From contig CM068367.1 in assembly GCA_034769895.1 (NCBI GenBank), positions 1,314,929,046-1,314,993,045 of the forward strand: a stretch of DNA of 64,000 bases. Direction: 5' to 3'. Source of the DNA: Magicicada septendecula (Eukaryota > Arthropoda > Insecta > Hemiptera > Cicadidae). Every line of letters begins with the position of its first letter. Position 1 is the stretch's first letter. Position numbers and translations under genes: made by a program. The notes under the pieces were generated by a model. The model was not told where the DNA came from, searched no databases, and saw only the letters and a list, made by a program, of their open reading frames with translations. Of this stretch, positions 22,811 through 34,105 are shown one piece after another.

Positions 22811-24886
22811 GAAATACGTTTCGATCATTTCAGCTGACGTTGATTATGCTGAGACTCAGGTAGCCAGTGCCTAGACAGTAACTATTTCAATCCATTCTAG
22901 CCATTGAGGAGGTTGCTACATCATGGGCAGGGCGGAACGGTTGGTCATCGTGAGAGTAGAAGCTGCTAGCACTCATAGAATGTGTTTTTATTATAAATTT
23001 TGCGTTAAAAATAAAAAAATGAAAATACTAAGGCCTCAAAAACTGGATGTGAAAGTAAGAAAACAACAATAAGTATATTTACTGAAAACCTTCGGGCAGT
23101 ATCCGAAAAGAAGGATTTCATTTTATGTGCTCTTGCATTTTTTGGAGTGAACTCGGAGAAATCAATGATAGCTAGTACAAATGAGCATCCCGGAAGAAGT
23201 AATTTTAAACATCCATACTCTTTGGTAAAGGATCAAGGAATTCAGGGTTTTAATGAAGGAGAGATAGATAGAAAGGCTGTCTGGATAGAAAACCGAAGAA
23301 CGGACGTAGCAAGAAGTACTGGAAGGACAAAAAGGCGAAAATTAAACGATACTATGAAAACTTATTTCACGAGTTCATAGCTCATAAGGCCAAATCGAAA
23401 AAATAGTACGTCATTCTCTCACTCTACTTGTTAATGTATTTATATGTTTATATAATCAACTGTGTAGGCCTACTCAAGAAAATGCGAACATATTATTTTA
23501 ATCTCGAATTTAAAAAACTAAGTGCTATGTGGACTAAAATCGAAATAGATGGAAAAGATATTATAAACACCTTATAATAAATTCCTTTCTTCATCTTCTC
23601 CCACCATCTGTGTTGCTTTATCCATGTCTCTTCCCGGCTAACGCTAAAACAATACACTTCACTCAAATCGCGTCATGTCAGAATAACTAGAAGTATACAA
23701 TAATAATAAGACTTTTTCTTAAAAACTCTACATTAATTAATATCATAGGTAATTTAGGTTTACTTATAAAAATTGTACATATTTTTCGCAACGAAAATGA
23801 TCTCTAATAAGTGTTATCTAGATTATCTTGTGTATTAAAAAACATTTCAAATAATGTTCTCAGTTCAAAATGCCCATCGACGTCTTCCGATTCGTAATCT
23901 CCAGAATTCCTACCTGGTTAGCTTGATTGTCTTGTAAACATCTTTTCTTCCTTTTCTTTGTGTTAATTCGCTTCAACGTCTGCTGTGTCGTTTTCTCCTC
24001 TTCATAATTCCTGTTTGGCTTCAGAATTGATTTTCTTTTTTTGTAAATTCCATCCCTTCAACGTCTGCTAGATCGTCTTCTCCTTTCCTCTGGTGTCCAG
24101 TGTTGCATCTGTCTTGGTAATCACTCCTCGTCCATGCTTTCCACACGTCCATACTAGAACATCTGTCTGCTTATTATGTCGTCGGTGAGTTATTGGCTCC
24201 CACACTCTCTCTAGAGCTTGTCTCTACTCTTCCTGAAATTCCCTCTGCTCGCTTCCAAAAGTCCATTCGGTCAAAAGTTGTTCAGTTCTTACGTTTATTG
24301 CCCACGCGTAAGTGCTGCCTGTTATGATGCTTTTTATTATTGTGTCGTGTATCCTTTTTTGTTTGTTTTCTGTGATATTTTGAATAATATTTTATATTTT
24401 AACATAAACACTTGATTATGGATAAGAATGGTTTTGATATCGAAAAGAAATACAGTACGGGTAACTGTGGAGGAAATGCGCCGTGAGACGCCAAAAGCCA
24501 AATTGTAACGGTGGATTAGTGATAGTGATTTTGGCACCTGAAAGCTACGTGTGAGGCGCCGTGTTACGAAAAGTTATCGTCTTATATTTAGCCACACTCA
24601 CATTCACACCACTGTTCGATTGTTGCGACATTTCTGTGGCCGCAGCCGTAAATTATTGGGTGAAATTTAACTGCTACCCGACGAATAAACGTTTAGCGGA
24701 TTATACAGCTAGAGATTATACGTAGCAACGTTCAGCGTAGCTGCACTTTTTGGTTTGACGGATGATAGCGCTGAAGTGTGTATGTTTATATTTACAGTTT
24801 GTTAGTTTAACTTTATGAAGAGGTTCGTCGTAGCTTTCTTAGAATCAGGTCGATGAATATATGCGATGTATATGTACTAAATCCAA
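22811..24886. other. Unassigned AT-rich DNA
   Basis: A 77-codon frame at 23147-23380 is basic and charged but unrecognised. No repeat structure was seen. Confidence 0.45.
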
Positions 24887-24907
24887 TGTGTGTGTGTGTG
24901 TGTGTGT
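24887..24907. repeat. (TG)n microsatellite
   Basis: About ten TG units. Confidence 0.85.
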
Positions 24908-25417
24908 ATGCGTTGTTAATCACTATTGATAATAATTCTTACCAACATCGTTGATTCACATCGATGTAACGCGATATTGGTACAGTCAGTAAATATGAAC
25001 TCTATCATTATTTTTAATTTAAACATTATCGAAATTATATAAACCATTATATTTTATAATCTGTATAAAAACCATTATATAATCTGTATTATTTTCTTCA
25101 GAGTACTGATTTTCTTTTCTTCTATTTATTATCTACTGCTTATGCGCATTTCGTGCTGATTTTTATTCACAAAGTCTTTAGTAATGGAGTCGTTAACGAA
25201 TACATAATCAGTTACAAGTGACTTCTTTAAAAATAGAATAAGTAAAATAAAAAAATTAATAAAAAAGATAATTTGCGAAAATTTAGTTGTATAAAATAAT
25301 AAACGATAAACGCCTCTCGACTGTAATTATGATCTTAGTAGTAATCAATTATTACCATTGATCAATATTATATATTAGTCAATGATCAATCGCATATCAA
25401 TAATCAATTATCAATCT
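24908..25417. other. Very AT-rich DNA
   Basis: ATCAATTA/TGATCAAT words recur near 25340-25410, with no gene. Confidence 0.5.
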
Positions 25418-25431
25418 TATCTCATCAATGT

Positions 25432-26134
25432 CATCATTATCTTCTTCTTAACGGTTTTAGGCTGTTTCTATTCCACAGTCCACCTTTTCTTAGGTCTACC
25501 AACTTTTCTTCTGCCTCTAGGGTTGTAATCTTTCGCCATCTTCGGTATTCTACTTTCTTCCATTCTACTGTTGTGTTGAATTCATTTCCTTTTGTATTCT
25601 TTAATCCTTTCATTAACTACAAAAATATCTAAATCACTTCTTATCCCTTCATTTCTTATATGATCTCGTCTATTACACATTTTAACTGGTCTCAGAAATT
25701 TCATTTCTGCTGTTTGTACCTTCTGTTTATCTTTTTTATTTATGACCCAAGTTTCAGAACCATACAGTAGTGTAGGTATTACCAATGTTTTATAAAATTT
25801 TATTTGGGTTTCTTTTCTATATTTATTTCCAACGTTCTCCAAATCGTTCCACACATTCTTGTGAAATTCGTCACTTTATTTTCTATATCTCTGTCTTGGT
25901 CATAAGTAATGTCACGTCCAAGATAGTTGAAATGTCTTACTTGTTCTATGGATATTTTGGTCCGAACCGGTTCATCTCCTATAAAGGCCATTACTTTTGT
26001 CTTTGATTCAGATATGTTACACTTATATTCTTTTCCTATTTTATGTAAGATGTATATTGCTCGCTGGAGATTGTCTTCTGAAGTGGCGAATATACATTGG
26101 TGATCCGAGAAGAGAATGGTTTTTATATAGGCTA
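25432..26134 (-). mobile_element. 5'-truncated LINE with 14-bp target duplication
   Basis: Minus-strand frames read LFSDHQ (in place of the catalytic F-ADD box), IFATSEDNLQRAIYILHKIG, ISESKTKVMAFIGDEPVR, VRHFNYLGRDITYD, MCGTIWRTL, ETQIKFYKTLVIPTLLYGSE, TAEMKFLRPV, then a tail ending in AAGAAGATAATGATGA. This is the LINE reverse transcriptase from palm to C-terminus, with at least one frameshift. The insertion is bracketed exactly by TATCTCATCAATGT at 25418-25431 and 26135-26148, the target duplication expected of target-primed insertion. The protein is related to the LINE at 56020-56749. Confidence 0.9.
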
Positions 26135-26213
26135 TATCTCATCAATGTTTATACATGAACTCATTGAGCAATGGCTTATCTTAATATATCAATGTTTATA
26201 AATAAATATATTT

Positions 26214-26217
<4 letters not shown>

Positions 26218-26253
<36 letters not shown>
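26218..26253. repeat. (GT)n microsatellite
   Basis: About 17 GT units. Confidence 0.9.
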
Positions 26254-26254
<1 letters not shown>

Positions 26255-26428
26255 TTTGAAAAATATGGACAATGATCAATGTATACAGACTCTTATATTT
26301 AAATTTAAAAGCTAATTACTTAAGTTAATCGTTTGATTAACTGTATTTGCAGAGATTTTGTGTATTGTTGAAAAATAAAACTCGTCATAATATGTACGCC
26401 TCTTTTTTATTGAGTTATTGGTATATAC

Positions 26429-26455
26429 GTTTCGGCGGTGCTTAACCACCGTCAG
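26429..26455 (-). ncRNA. Degenerate hammerhead-like relic
   Basis: The minus strand reads CTGACGGTGG, TTAAG, CACCGCC, GAAACGT. This is a hairpin between a CTGAC word and GAAAC, the same layout as the motifs at 1632-1677 and 59387-59418. The A before stem II is replaced by G and no convincing stem I was found. Probably a decayed Penelope-like end. Confidence 0.3.
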
Positions 26456-27197
26456 ACTAAATCAACAAATATAAAAATATATTCGACCATTTAATCACTA
26501 AATATTAATACTGTAATTGATTATATCTGATTAAGTATTTAAAATTTCAATTTTACTATGTAAAATAGTTAAACAAATTAATTTACATTTTTAGTAATGT
26601 ATTTAGTAAGTCAAAGTTATTCGTATATTTTTTGACTCAGGATGACGGAAACGTATGTATCAATAACTAAAAAATAAATAAAAAACGGTATAGTAATGAC
26701 TTTTTTGAACAAGCGAATCATTTAGAACACGTTTTGGACGTCATTTCCTCAAAATTCAGTTCAGTAAAACCGACGAAATGTATATTCAAATATATTCAAA
26801 TGTTGTTTCTGAAAAATTTAAGGCTTACCGCACACATACAGTTAATTGACTTTTTTGACGGAAATCATCGCCTATGATCAAGATTCGATCAACTGTACGT
26901 GATTGCCTGCACACATAGCAACTTTGTTGTCAGTATTCAAGTTTATTGTGATGCGAGTTGACTTCCTCAAGGATTTGAATGTGCTGTTTAATTCGCAGAG
27001 ATTAATGTGTGTGACATTGTTTAATGTAATCCAAAAAAAGGATAAGCTGCTGGGGTAAGATGAGGTTTTAATTCATCACGATACAAAAGTTTCAGTTTTT
27101 ATTTAAGGGCCTTCTATCCCGCGTTGATAAGTTTTCCAACTTCAATAGGATGACACGTGCACGACTTCCAAAACAAAGCTGTGGCAAAGATGGCAGC
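26456..27197. other. Unassigned DNA left of the LTR array
   Basis: I see no gene or repeat in this stretch. Confidence 0.5.
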
Positions 27198-27201
27198 TAC
27201 G
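27198..27201. repeat. Target-site duplication, left (TACG)
   Basis: TACG directly precedes the first LTR and recurs directly after the last LTR at 55928-55931. With the next bases the target reads TACGTA, the YRYRYR type of site favoured by many insect gypsy elements. Confidence 0.8.
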
Positions 27202-29869
27202 TATAAATGTATAATTTATAAATCTATTATGCTACGCGTTGGAAGCGCCATTTATAAATGTAATAAATGGGTTAATTATTAATATGTAAATTTAATAATT
27301 TCTCAAATGTATCTAGCCCTTAAGTTGGACGCCATTTATAAATGTAAATTTATAACTTTTATTTGCATATTTGATTAGTGGTAAATTATAAATGTCAATT
27401 TATGCAAGTGTGTAGTAAATGTAAAATCACACTTGTGGTTATTAATATTGTTATTGTGTTTGCTCTTAAATACAAAATTTATCGATCTCTTACATGTATG
27501 TGTATAATTGAATCTTATTTATGACTCTGACTATGCTCACGTGTTGGAACACAGTTTATATACTGAATTTTATATAAATTCATGTGCAATAGATAATAAG
27601 TTTTTACTTGTTTTAATTGATTCTTTTAATGCTGTGTGTGAGGCAACCATTTAACATTATGTATAACTATTCTGATTCTCATCAACACATACGTGATATC
27701 ATTTAATAGATTACCGTTATCAATTCATTTAATTTACTTGAACACATGAAACTCTTAAAATCTATTTGTATTCCTTCAAACTATAGGTTAATATTTGGGT
27801 CGCATTGGTAATAATGAACGCATATTATGATCAACTAAAATACTAGTTTAATTATCACTCATAACATATTATAATAGTACATAGGTTACGTCGCTGTACC
27901 TGAAATACATACATATTTTATAATAAACAAATACATGTCTCAATATATGCTGAAAAACAAAGAAAACATACATACATATATAAATCAAATGATATTACAA
28001 TTCAATATTCTACTTATTTAATGCGTTCATTAAATCCCAAATAAGCTTTTGTTTATACGTTCATTAACTACTTTATTCAGATTTATTCATTACTTTTCTT
28101 AATAATTTTCTCAGGTGTGAATTCTTTGAAAGAAACCAGGTCAGTAGAAGTTACTAATTAGAAATAATTATAATAATGGTTACTTGGTTATTGAATATCC
28201 ATTAGTTGTTGACGAAGTCTCGTTCTGGTGATGAAAATGGCTCGTAGGTACATTCCGTCGTAAGCTGTTTTATCACTACCACTTAACACTTTATTCTTCC
28301 GATCACTCGCGTAGGCGTTTGTATATGTGAATAATTGGATTTCGGTGTTCAATCAATGTTTCATCTTACTGTGTATGCTGTGAGTTCGTTTTAAAGTCAA
28401 TATACCTGTCTAGTTCCATTTGTCGCTGCTTCATCAAACGTTCATATAATTTATTAGTTTGTTTAATGTTTCGTGTTCATTATGTTGTTGATAATGTGTC
28501 GTACACAATATTAAGTTCAAATAATTTGTATGTCGTTAAGTGATGCTGTCTGTTGGTGTAACGGTCTGATTGTTCACTTGGTGTAATTTTCACTAAGTCC
28601 GTTACTTCGCACACCGGTAAGTATCACTACCGCGATCTGAACGTATTATTAAGTCTTTTAAGTTACTTGTTACCGATCTAACTTCCGAACTCGAGTTAGC
28701 ATTCCGCCGTTTAATGTACTCTTCTGAACTTTGAATAATTACTAACTCCGAATGATTTGAGTAAACAATTGAAAGTTTATGATATACCGTCTCTCGCACT
28801 TGAAGTTAAACTACTTGATATTTTGAATGTAAACTGTCCGAAAATTCTGACTGTAAAACTTTAGTATAACTGTTTCAAAGATTGAGTGTAGACTGTCTAA
28901 AAATTGAGTATCACTGACTGTCTAAAAATTGAGTATCACTGACTGTCTCTGTCTTGGGCAGATAGTTTTTATTAATTCGTCCCTACTCAAAATTTTGTCT
29001 CTGGCGCGCTTCACGCCTACTTCATTTCGAGATTGGTCAGTTTTTGATTTTCTTGGAAAATACTGTCCCACCATGTCAAGATTCTACGTCATAGTTCTTC
29101 CGATAGGTTCTTCGTTTCAGTTGCCATGGAAACACCCCTCACCATCAAATTTCTCGCTGGCTGAAGGCCTCTGATAGGTCCTTAGGTCTCCCTGATTTCT
29201 GCCCTGACGATCGTTGACCCGCTTCGAAGAAACTACGGCTATTAAACACTTGTCTATCAGCCTATTGTCTGAGTAAACTCTGCGTTTCTATAGATTCCCA
29301 TTATCTGTACTTACAGTCTCCCTGGCGTATTGTTCTATGCTCTAACCCCTTTTTTCTGGCTATTACTAATTTCGAACATCTGCTGGTCGTTGAAGTCACC
29401 CCAACTTTCCCTTCGTAAATTCTTGTCTGTCAACTAGACGATACCTCCAGCTGCGTAACATGACTGTAGTCTTTGTCAGCCTATCTTCCAGTATTGTTTC
29501 TTAAGGTGCAGCGCATCCGTTTCATTGTAGTATGGAGTCTCACTCGTTTTTGTCGCTTATCGTCTACTGACGTAACATGGTCAACATCTGCTACAATTCT
29601 CGGTACGGGTGTGAATGTCCTTACTTACTTTGTTACAGCTGCGGAGAGCAATAATTCTGGACGAAACTTTCCCTGTCATCATACGCCACGAAATTCTATA
29701 GTTGGATTGAACTTAATGTGTTTCTATTGTCAAGTCAGCAACGCTTCACTGACACCTTCTCATTACTCCTTATTTATTGCTCCACCATAAGTCGTTGACA
29801 CTTGCCTCGTGTGAACGTACTCTGCCGAGGTGAAAATTTAAAATTTTTTAAAATTTTCTGCTCGTTACA
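27202..29869 (-). repeat. LTR 1 (3' LTR of the array)
   Basis: 2,668 bp, read on the minus strand as TGTAACGAGC to ATACATTTATA. The boundaries were set by comparing all four copies with the unique flank and the interiors. A 25-bp direct duplication containing GACTGTCTAAAAATTGAG lies at about 28890-28940. AT-rich throughout, it lacks the usual CA end. Confidence 0.95.
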
Positions 29870-30863
29870 GTGTCCTCAATTTCGATTTGACGATGTGACC
29901 TCTGGGAACAACTCAAATCTAAATTCTGCGCCCTGTACGTCGCCTCGCCGTGTCCATCTTCTTCAGGGGAAGGTATACACAATAACCTACTTTCAAAAGC
30001 TTATATTACCAGTGGTACACCCCCTTTTGGTTTTAATCGGTTCTTTGAATTTATTGCTAGCTATTTGGGATAGCTGAACGCATTTCACATTGTCGAATTT
30101 ACATATAAATACCTTATCTTTATACTTATAAGACAAATCATAAATTCCATAAGCAATTAAATAATTTCATCAATTGAATAAAATTTTACCTTCTAAAATA
30201 TCATACTCACAAGATATTATCAAACGGTTAAGCGGTTCAATGTAACCTTTACATGATATCAAAGAAAATCTCCTATACATATACACCTTTGTACATTACT
30301 AATGATCTTACCAATAAAATCTTTTAAACTGTTATTTTAAAATTAGATTGTTAATTGACACAATCGCTACGTTAATTGTGATTATCTTAATAATTTACAT
30401 ACACGTATTACATTTAGTTTCAATGATTTACCTACTTCATGATAGCATCATTTACAATCCTAGCCTACTAATTACATACACTCACATTAATAAAGTTCAT
30501 TCACTATCTAGTTCTTTTGAATATTATCACTTATTTGATTTTAAGTGTCCATTTTTTCACTTTGTCCTCGTAACTTACTACTATATAAATCAAATAATAG
30601 CAATTAAAATGTCCTTTGCATTCACTGCAATATTTTTATAAAATGTCACACTAAATGTTAATTTATCTTATTATCTAACATTTAATTAGTGCTTAATTAA
30701 CTAAATACATTTTATGTTATGTTTCAACAATTCAAGTACATAACTTTCTTGGTTAAGCCAGCTTGAATAATATCATCGCGTCAATTACCCTAACGCGGAT
30801 GATTCATCAGCATCTGATAACTTCTTAAAACATCTTCTTCAATTTCTTCCTCTTCCTTCATCT
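29870..30863 (-). other. 3' non-coding part of interior 1
   Basis: About 1 kb of AT-rich sequence lies between the end of pol and the 3' LTR, with no sense-strand frame of note. The same stretch recurs at 38555-39548 and 47240-48233. Confidence 0.8.
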
Positions 30864-33800
30864 TCAATTCTCTGATTCATAGTATTTTTTCAATTGTCTG
30901 GCATTAAATTTTCCACGGAGTTTCTTGTCATCATCGCAATCAACGAGTAGATAAGTAGCTTCTCCGAGAATTTGATGCACTTTATATGGTCCGCAGTACA
31001 GTTCGCAAAATTTTTCAATTCTTTTCTGGACCGCGTCCGATTGATGATATGTTCTGATTAACACCTTCTCACCAATGTTGAATCTTGTAATGGTCTTAGT
31101 CTCATTACATAATTTTGCTTGTTTTTCTCTCTTCTCCTTCATTTTGATAAATATTTGGTTATGATCTACCCCTTTAACTAGGAGTATATCCTTGTTGATG
31201 TATTTTTCCCACGCTCTGGGAGGTTTTTTCCCGAGCTGAGCTTCGTACGGTGTTACTTCTATCGTCTCGTGGTACGTTTCGTTAATACAACTCTCGACGA
31301 TTGGTACGTAACGCGACCACTTTGTATGTTGATCACCAACAAAGATCCTAAATAAGTTCCCAAGCTGTCTGTTGATTCTTTCAGCCAGATTCGCACAAGG
31401 GTTCCTTATTGCGGTAAATCGTGGTTGGATATTTAGTTCACTTAATCCATCTAACCATTTTTTAGATGAAAATTGCGTTCCGTTGTCTGTGATAATCACT
31501 CTAGGAGACCCCAGTTCCTCACAATACTGGTGTACTCTCCTCAGTGTAGCGACGGTCGTTGCCCTACGAAGTGTGAAAAGTCGTACGTATTTGGTAAAGT
31601 TGTCAACCATAATAAACAGATATCTTACCCCGGCGGACGAAACAGGTAATGGTCCGTAATAATCCGCGCTCACAAGGTCACCCTTGCGTAACGGTATTAT
31701 GGCTTTTGTTCCTCCGAACAAGTTTTTGTTGCCGGAATCTTTTTTTCGCTGACAAGTGTCGCAAGCCCGTACGTAATTTTTCACCCTCTTTAACATACCG
31801 TCTATGGTAAAGTACTCCTGCAATAATTTGATACATCTCTTCGCACCGTGATGCCCATACATACGGTGTATTTCAGCAATTATTTCGCCAGACACACTGT
31901 TCGGTACGTATAGTTTCCACTCCCTTTTGCGTAATCTGTACAATTTCTCATCGACGAATCTATAAAATTTATTTAATTCCTTATCTATACAATTTTCCCT
32001 AATCTTATCAATAATATACTTAAGCTTATTATCTTGAGTTTGATACTTTCCAATGTCCGTTAGGATCTTGCTTACCTTCTTATCCATTTTGATTGTCATG
32101 TGGTTAATTAAGTATTCGGAAATATTGTCACTAATTACTTCTAGCGTGGCATCTTCTGGATTTCTGCTCAGAAGATCGGCAATAATATTGTCCTTACCTC
32201 TACAATGGACAATGTCGAATTTGTACTCCTGAATACTTAAGATCCAGCGTGTAATACGCGAGTTGTTTAAATGACATTTATTCATAAAAGTCAGTGCTTT
32301 ATTATCAGTAATGATGGTTAACGGTTGTCCTAGTATGTATATACGGAACCGCTCAAGACATCTTACAATACACAAAAGCTCCTTCTCTGTAGTGTAATAA
32401 TTTATTTCTGCACCCTTGAATGTCTTGCTGGTAAAAGCTATTACTCCAATTCTTCCTTCTTCGTCCAATTGATATAGTTGTCCGCCATATGCAAAGTTGC
32501 TGGCGTCACATTGCATATAATATCTTTGGTTTATTCGGGGAAACTTTAAGATGACTGTTTCTACGAATAACCTTTTAACCTGCTGAAAACATTCATTTAA
32601 TTCCTGTGTCCAGGTAAATTTCTGTCCTTTCCGTAACAACTCAAGTAATGGTTTTGTGGTTTCAGCGTATTTGTCTGTAAAACGATTGTAGAAATTTGTC
32701 AACCCCAGGAAACCTTTTAATTGTTTTTGGCTCCGAGGTGCAGGGAACTTCATAATGGCATCTATCTTCTCGTCCGTTGCTCGTATTCCTTGCGTCGTTA
32801 GTCGATAACCGAGGTACGCGATTTCTTGTCTGAAGAATTGCGACTTCTCCAAATTGATGGTTAAATTTGCCCTTCTTAAATTAGATAATAATAAGTCTAA
32901 ATGTAACAAATGCGTTTCTAAATCTTCTGAATAACACAGGCAATCGTCGACATAAATAATGGTATTCTCTTTTACTTCATCGTCCAGTACTGTGTCCAAT
33001 CCCCTGGTCAGTGCAGCAGAACTGGTACTCAGGCCGAATGGTGTAAATGTAAATCGATAACACTTGCCGTCGTACATAAAAGCGGTGAAGTTCCGGCACT
33101 CCGGCTTCAGTGGTACTTGCCAGAAACTGCTAGTTAGGTCTACGGTAGATAAGTATTTCATCTCGCCACATCTCGCCAAAATGTCGTTTATTGGAGGGGC
33201 ACCCTCGTAGTCTGGGATAGTCACACTGTTCACCTTCCTCGCATCCAAACACAATAGTACGCTACCGTCCCTCTTAATTACCGTAACCAGTGGGTTGATA
33301 TATGCGCTGTTGCATCTCTCAATGACCCCATACCGCAACATTTTCCGAATCTCATCCTCTACCTTCCCTTTATATGCTAATGGGACAGGCCATCCTCTCT
33401 GGAAGTACGGTGTCTGGTCGGTGACCCGGAACTCGTGAACATACCCTTCGATTCTTCCGGGGCATTCTCTGAATAAACTACAATTCCTTACTAGAATCTC
33501 CCTTAATCTTTCCAACGTTCCTTTATCTCCGCATTCTATACTTTTTATCTTCTTGTTAATGTTTCTTATGATCTCTTCTTCTTCTTCTACGTCCACCACT
33601 TCTATATGCATCATAGGCACCGTGTACGTCGCTTCGTTATCCTCTCTTCTTAACTCGACGATTCTTCTTCCCATGTCAATGAGACACCCTGTTTCTTGAA
33701 GAAAATTGGTTCCTAATATGCAAGGTTTTATCAAATCTGGTATTATGAGAAAAACACATTCATATTTAATTTCTTCAATATAGATATCACATAATATTTG

Positions 33801-33947
33801 TTTTCTGATTAGCTTTAATTTATTACCAACTGCGCTAACTATTAATGTGTTAGACATCGGTAATATTTCATAAGGTGTAATGTTATGTTTGTTTTGGTGA
33901 AACCACGACTCAGATAATCCGGCTATAACGGATCCAGTATCGAGCAA
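30864..33947 (-). CDS. pol: Retrotransposon pol polyprotein, unit 1
   Basis: An open frame of 1,027 codons. In order it holds an aspartic protease with LDTGS at residues 2-6. Reverse transcriptase follows, with LDARKVN near 237, FTPFGLS near 301 and the catalytic YVDD near 331. RNase H has QCDASNFAYGG near 490 and DNKAL near 556. Integrase has a zinc-binding region of HHCC type (about 700-745), then the DDE core with VSADYYG, ITDNGTQFSS and the E of AERINRQL. The protein would copy element RNA into DNA and insert it. It lies in a different frame from gag, as in many gypsy elements that make Gag-Pol by ribosomal frameshifting. Part of an element treated as a fossil; the frame looks whole. Confidence 0.95.
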   Translation of the reverse strand: MLDTGSVIAGLSESWFHQNKHNITPYEILPMSNTLIVSAVGNKLKLIRKQILCDIYIEEIKYECVFLIIPDLIKPCILGTNFLQETGCLIDMGRRIVELRREDNEATYTVPMMHIEVVDVEEEEEIIRNINKKIKSIECGDKGTLERLREILVRNCSLFRECPGRIEGYVHEFRVTDQTPYFQRGWPVPLAYKGKVEDEIRKMLRYGVIERCNSAYINPLVTVIKRDGSVLLCLDARKVNSVTIPDYEGAPPINDILARCGEMKYLSTVDLTSSFWQVPLKPECRNFTAFMYDGKCYRFTFTPFGLSTSSAALTRGLDTVLDDEVKENTIIYVDDCLCYSEDLETHLLHLDLLLSNLRRANLTINLEKSQFFRQEIAYLGYRLTTQGIRATDEKIDAIMKFPAPRSQKQLKGFLGLTNFYNRFTDKYAETTKPLLELLRKGQKFTWTQELNECFQQVKRLFVETVILKFPRINQRYYMQCDASNFAYGGQLYQLDEEGRIGVIAFTSKTFKGAEINYYTTEKELLCIVRCLERFRIYILGQPLTIITDNKALTFMNKCHLNNSRITRWILSIQEYKFDIVHCRGKDNIIADLLSRNPEDATLEVISDNISEYLINHMTIKMDKKVSKILTDIGKYQTQDNKLKYIIDKIRENCIDKELNKFYRFVDEKLYRLRKREWKLYVPNSVSGEIIAEIHRMYGHHGAKRCIKLLQEYFTIDGMLKRVKNYVRACDTCQRKKDSGNKNLFGGTKAIIPLRKGDLVSADYYGPLPVSSAGVRYLFIMVDNFTKYVRLFTLRRATTVATLRRVHQYCEELGSPRVIITDNGTQFSSKKWLDGLSELNIQPRFTAIRNPCANLAERINRQLGNLFRIFVGDQHTKWSRYVPIVESCINETYHETIEVTPYEAQLGKKPPRAWEKYINKDILLVKGVDHNQIFIKMKEKREKQAKLCNETKTITRFNIGEKVLIRTYHQSDAVQKRIEKFCELYCGPYKVHQILGEATYLLVDCDDDKKLRGKFNARQLKKYYESEN

Positions 33948-34105
33948 CGCTTGTACACTAACATTGTTGTTGAACTTGATATTTATCTCTGGACACCTGA
34001 TTATTCGTTGAGAAATTTCTTCATCATCATTACATAATAAATCGCTTCGTAAGTCCGGTAGGATAATATTCGTCTGGTAGTCATTTGTTTTGACGGCTAT
34101 CTTCG

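Noticed and set aside
27171-27200. 16-bp word CCAAAACAAAGCTGTG left of the array that recurs near 58390
   Set aside because: One such match between two places is expected by chance at this window size, and the flanks do not align.
29870-30863. The ~1 kb after pol as an envelope gene
   Set aside because: No sense-strand frame of useful length and no signal or membrane pattern was seen.
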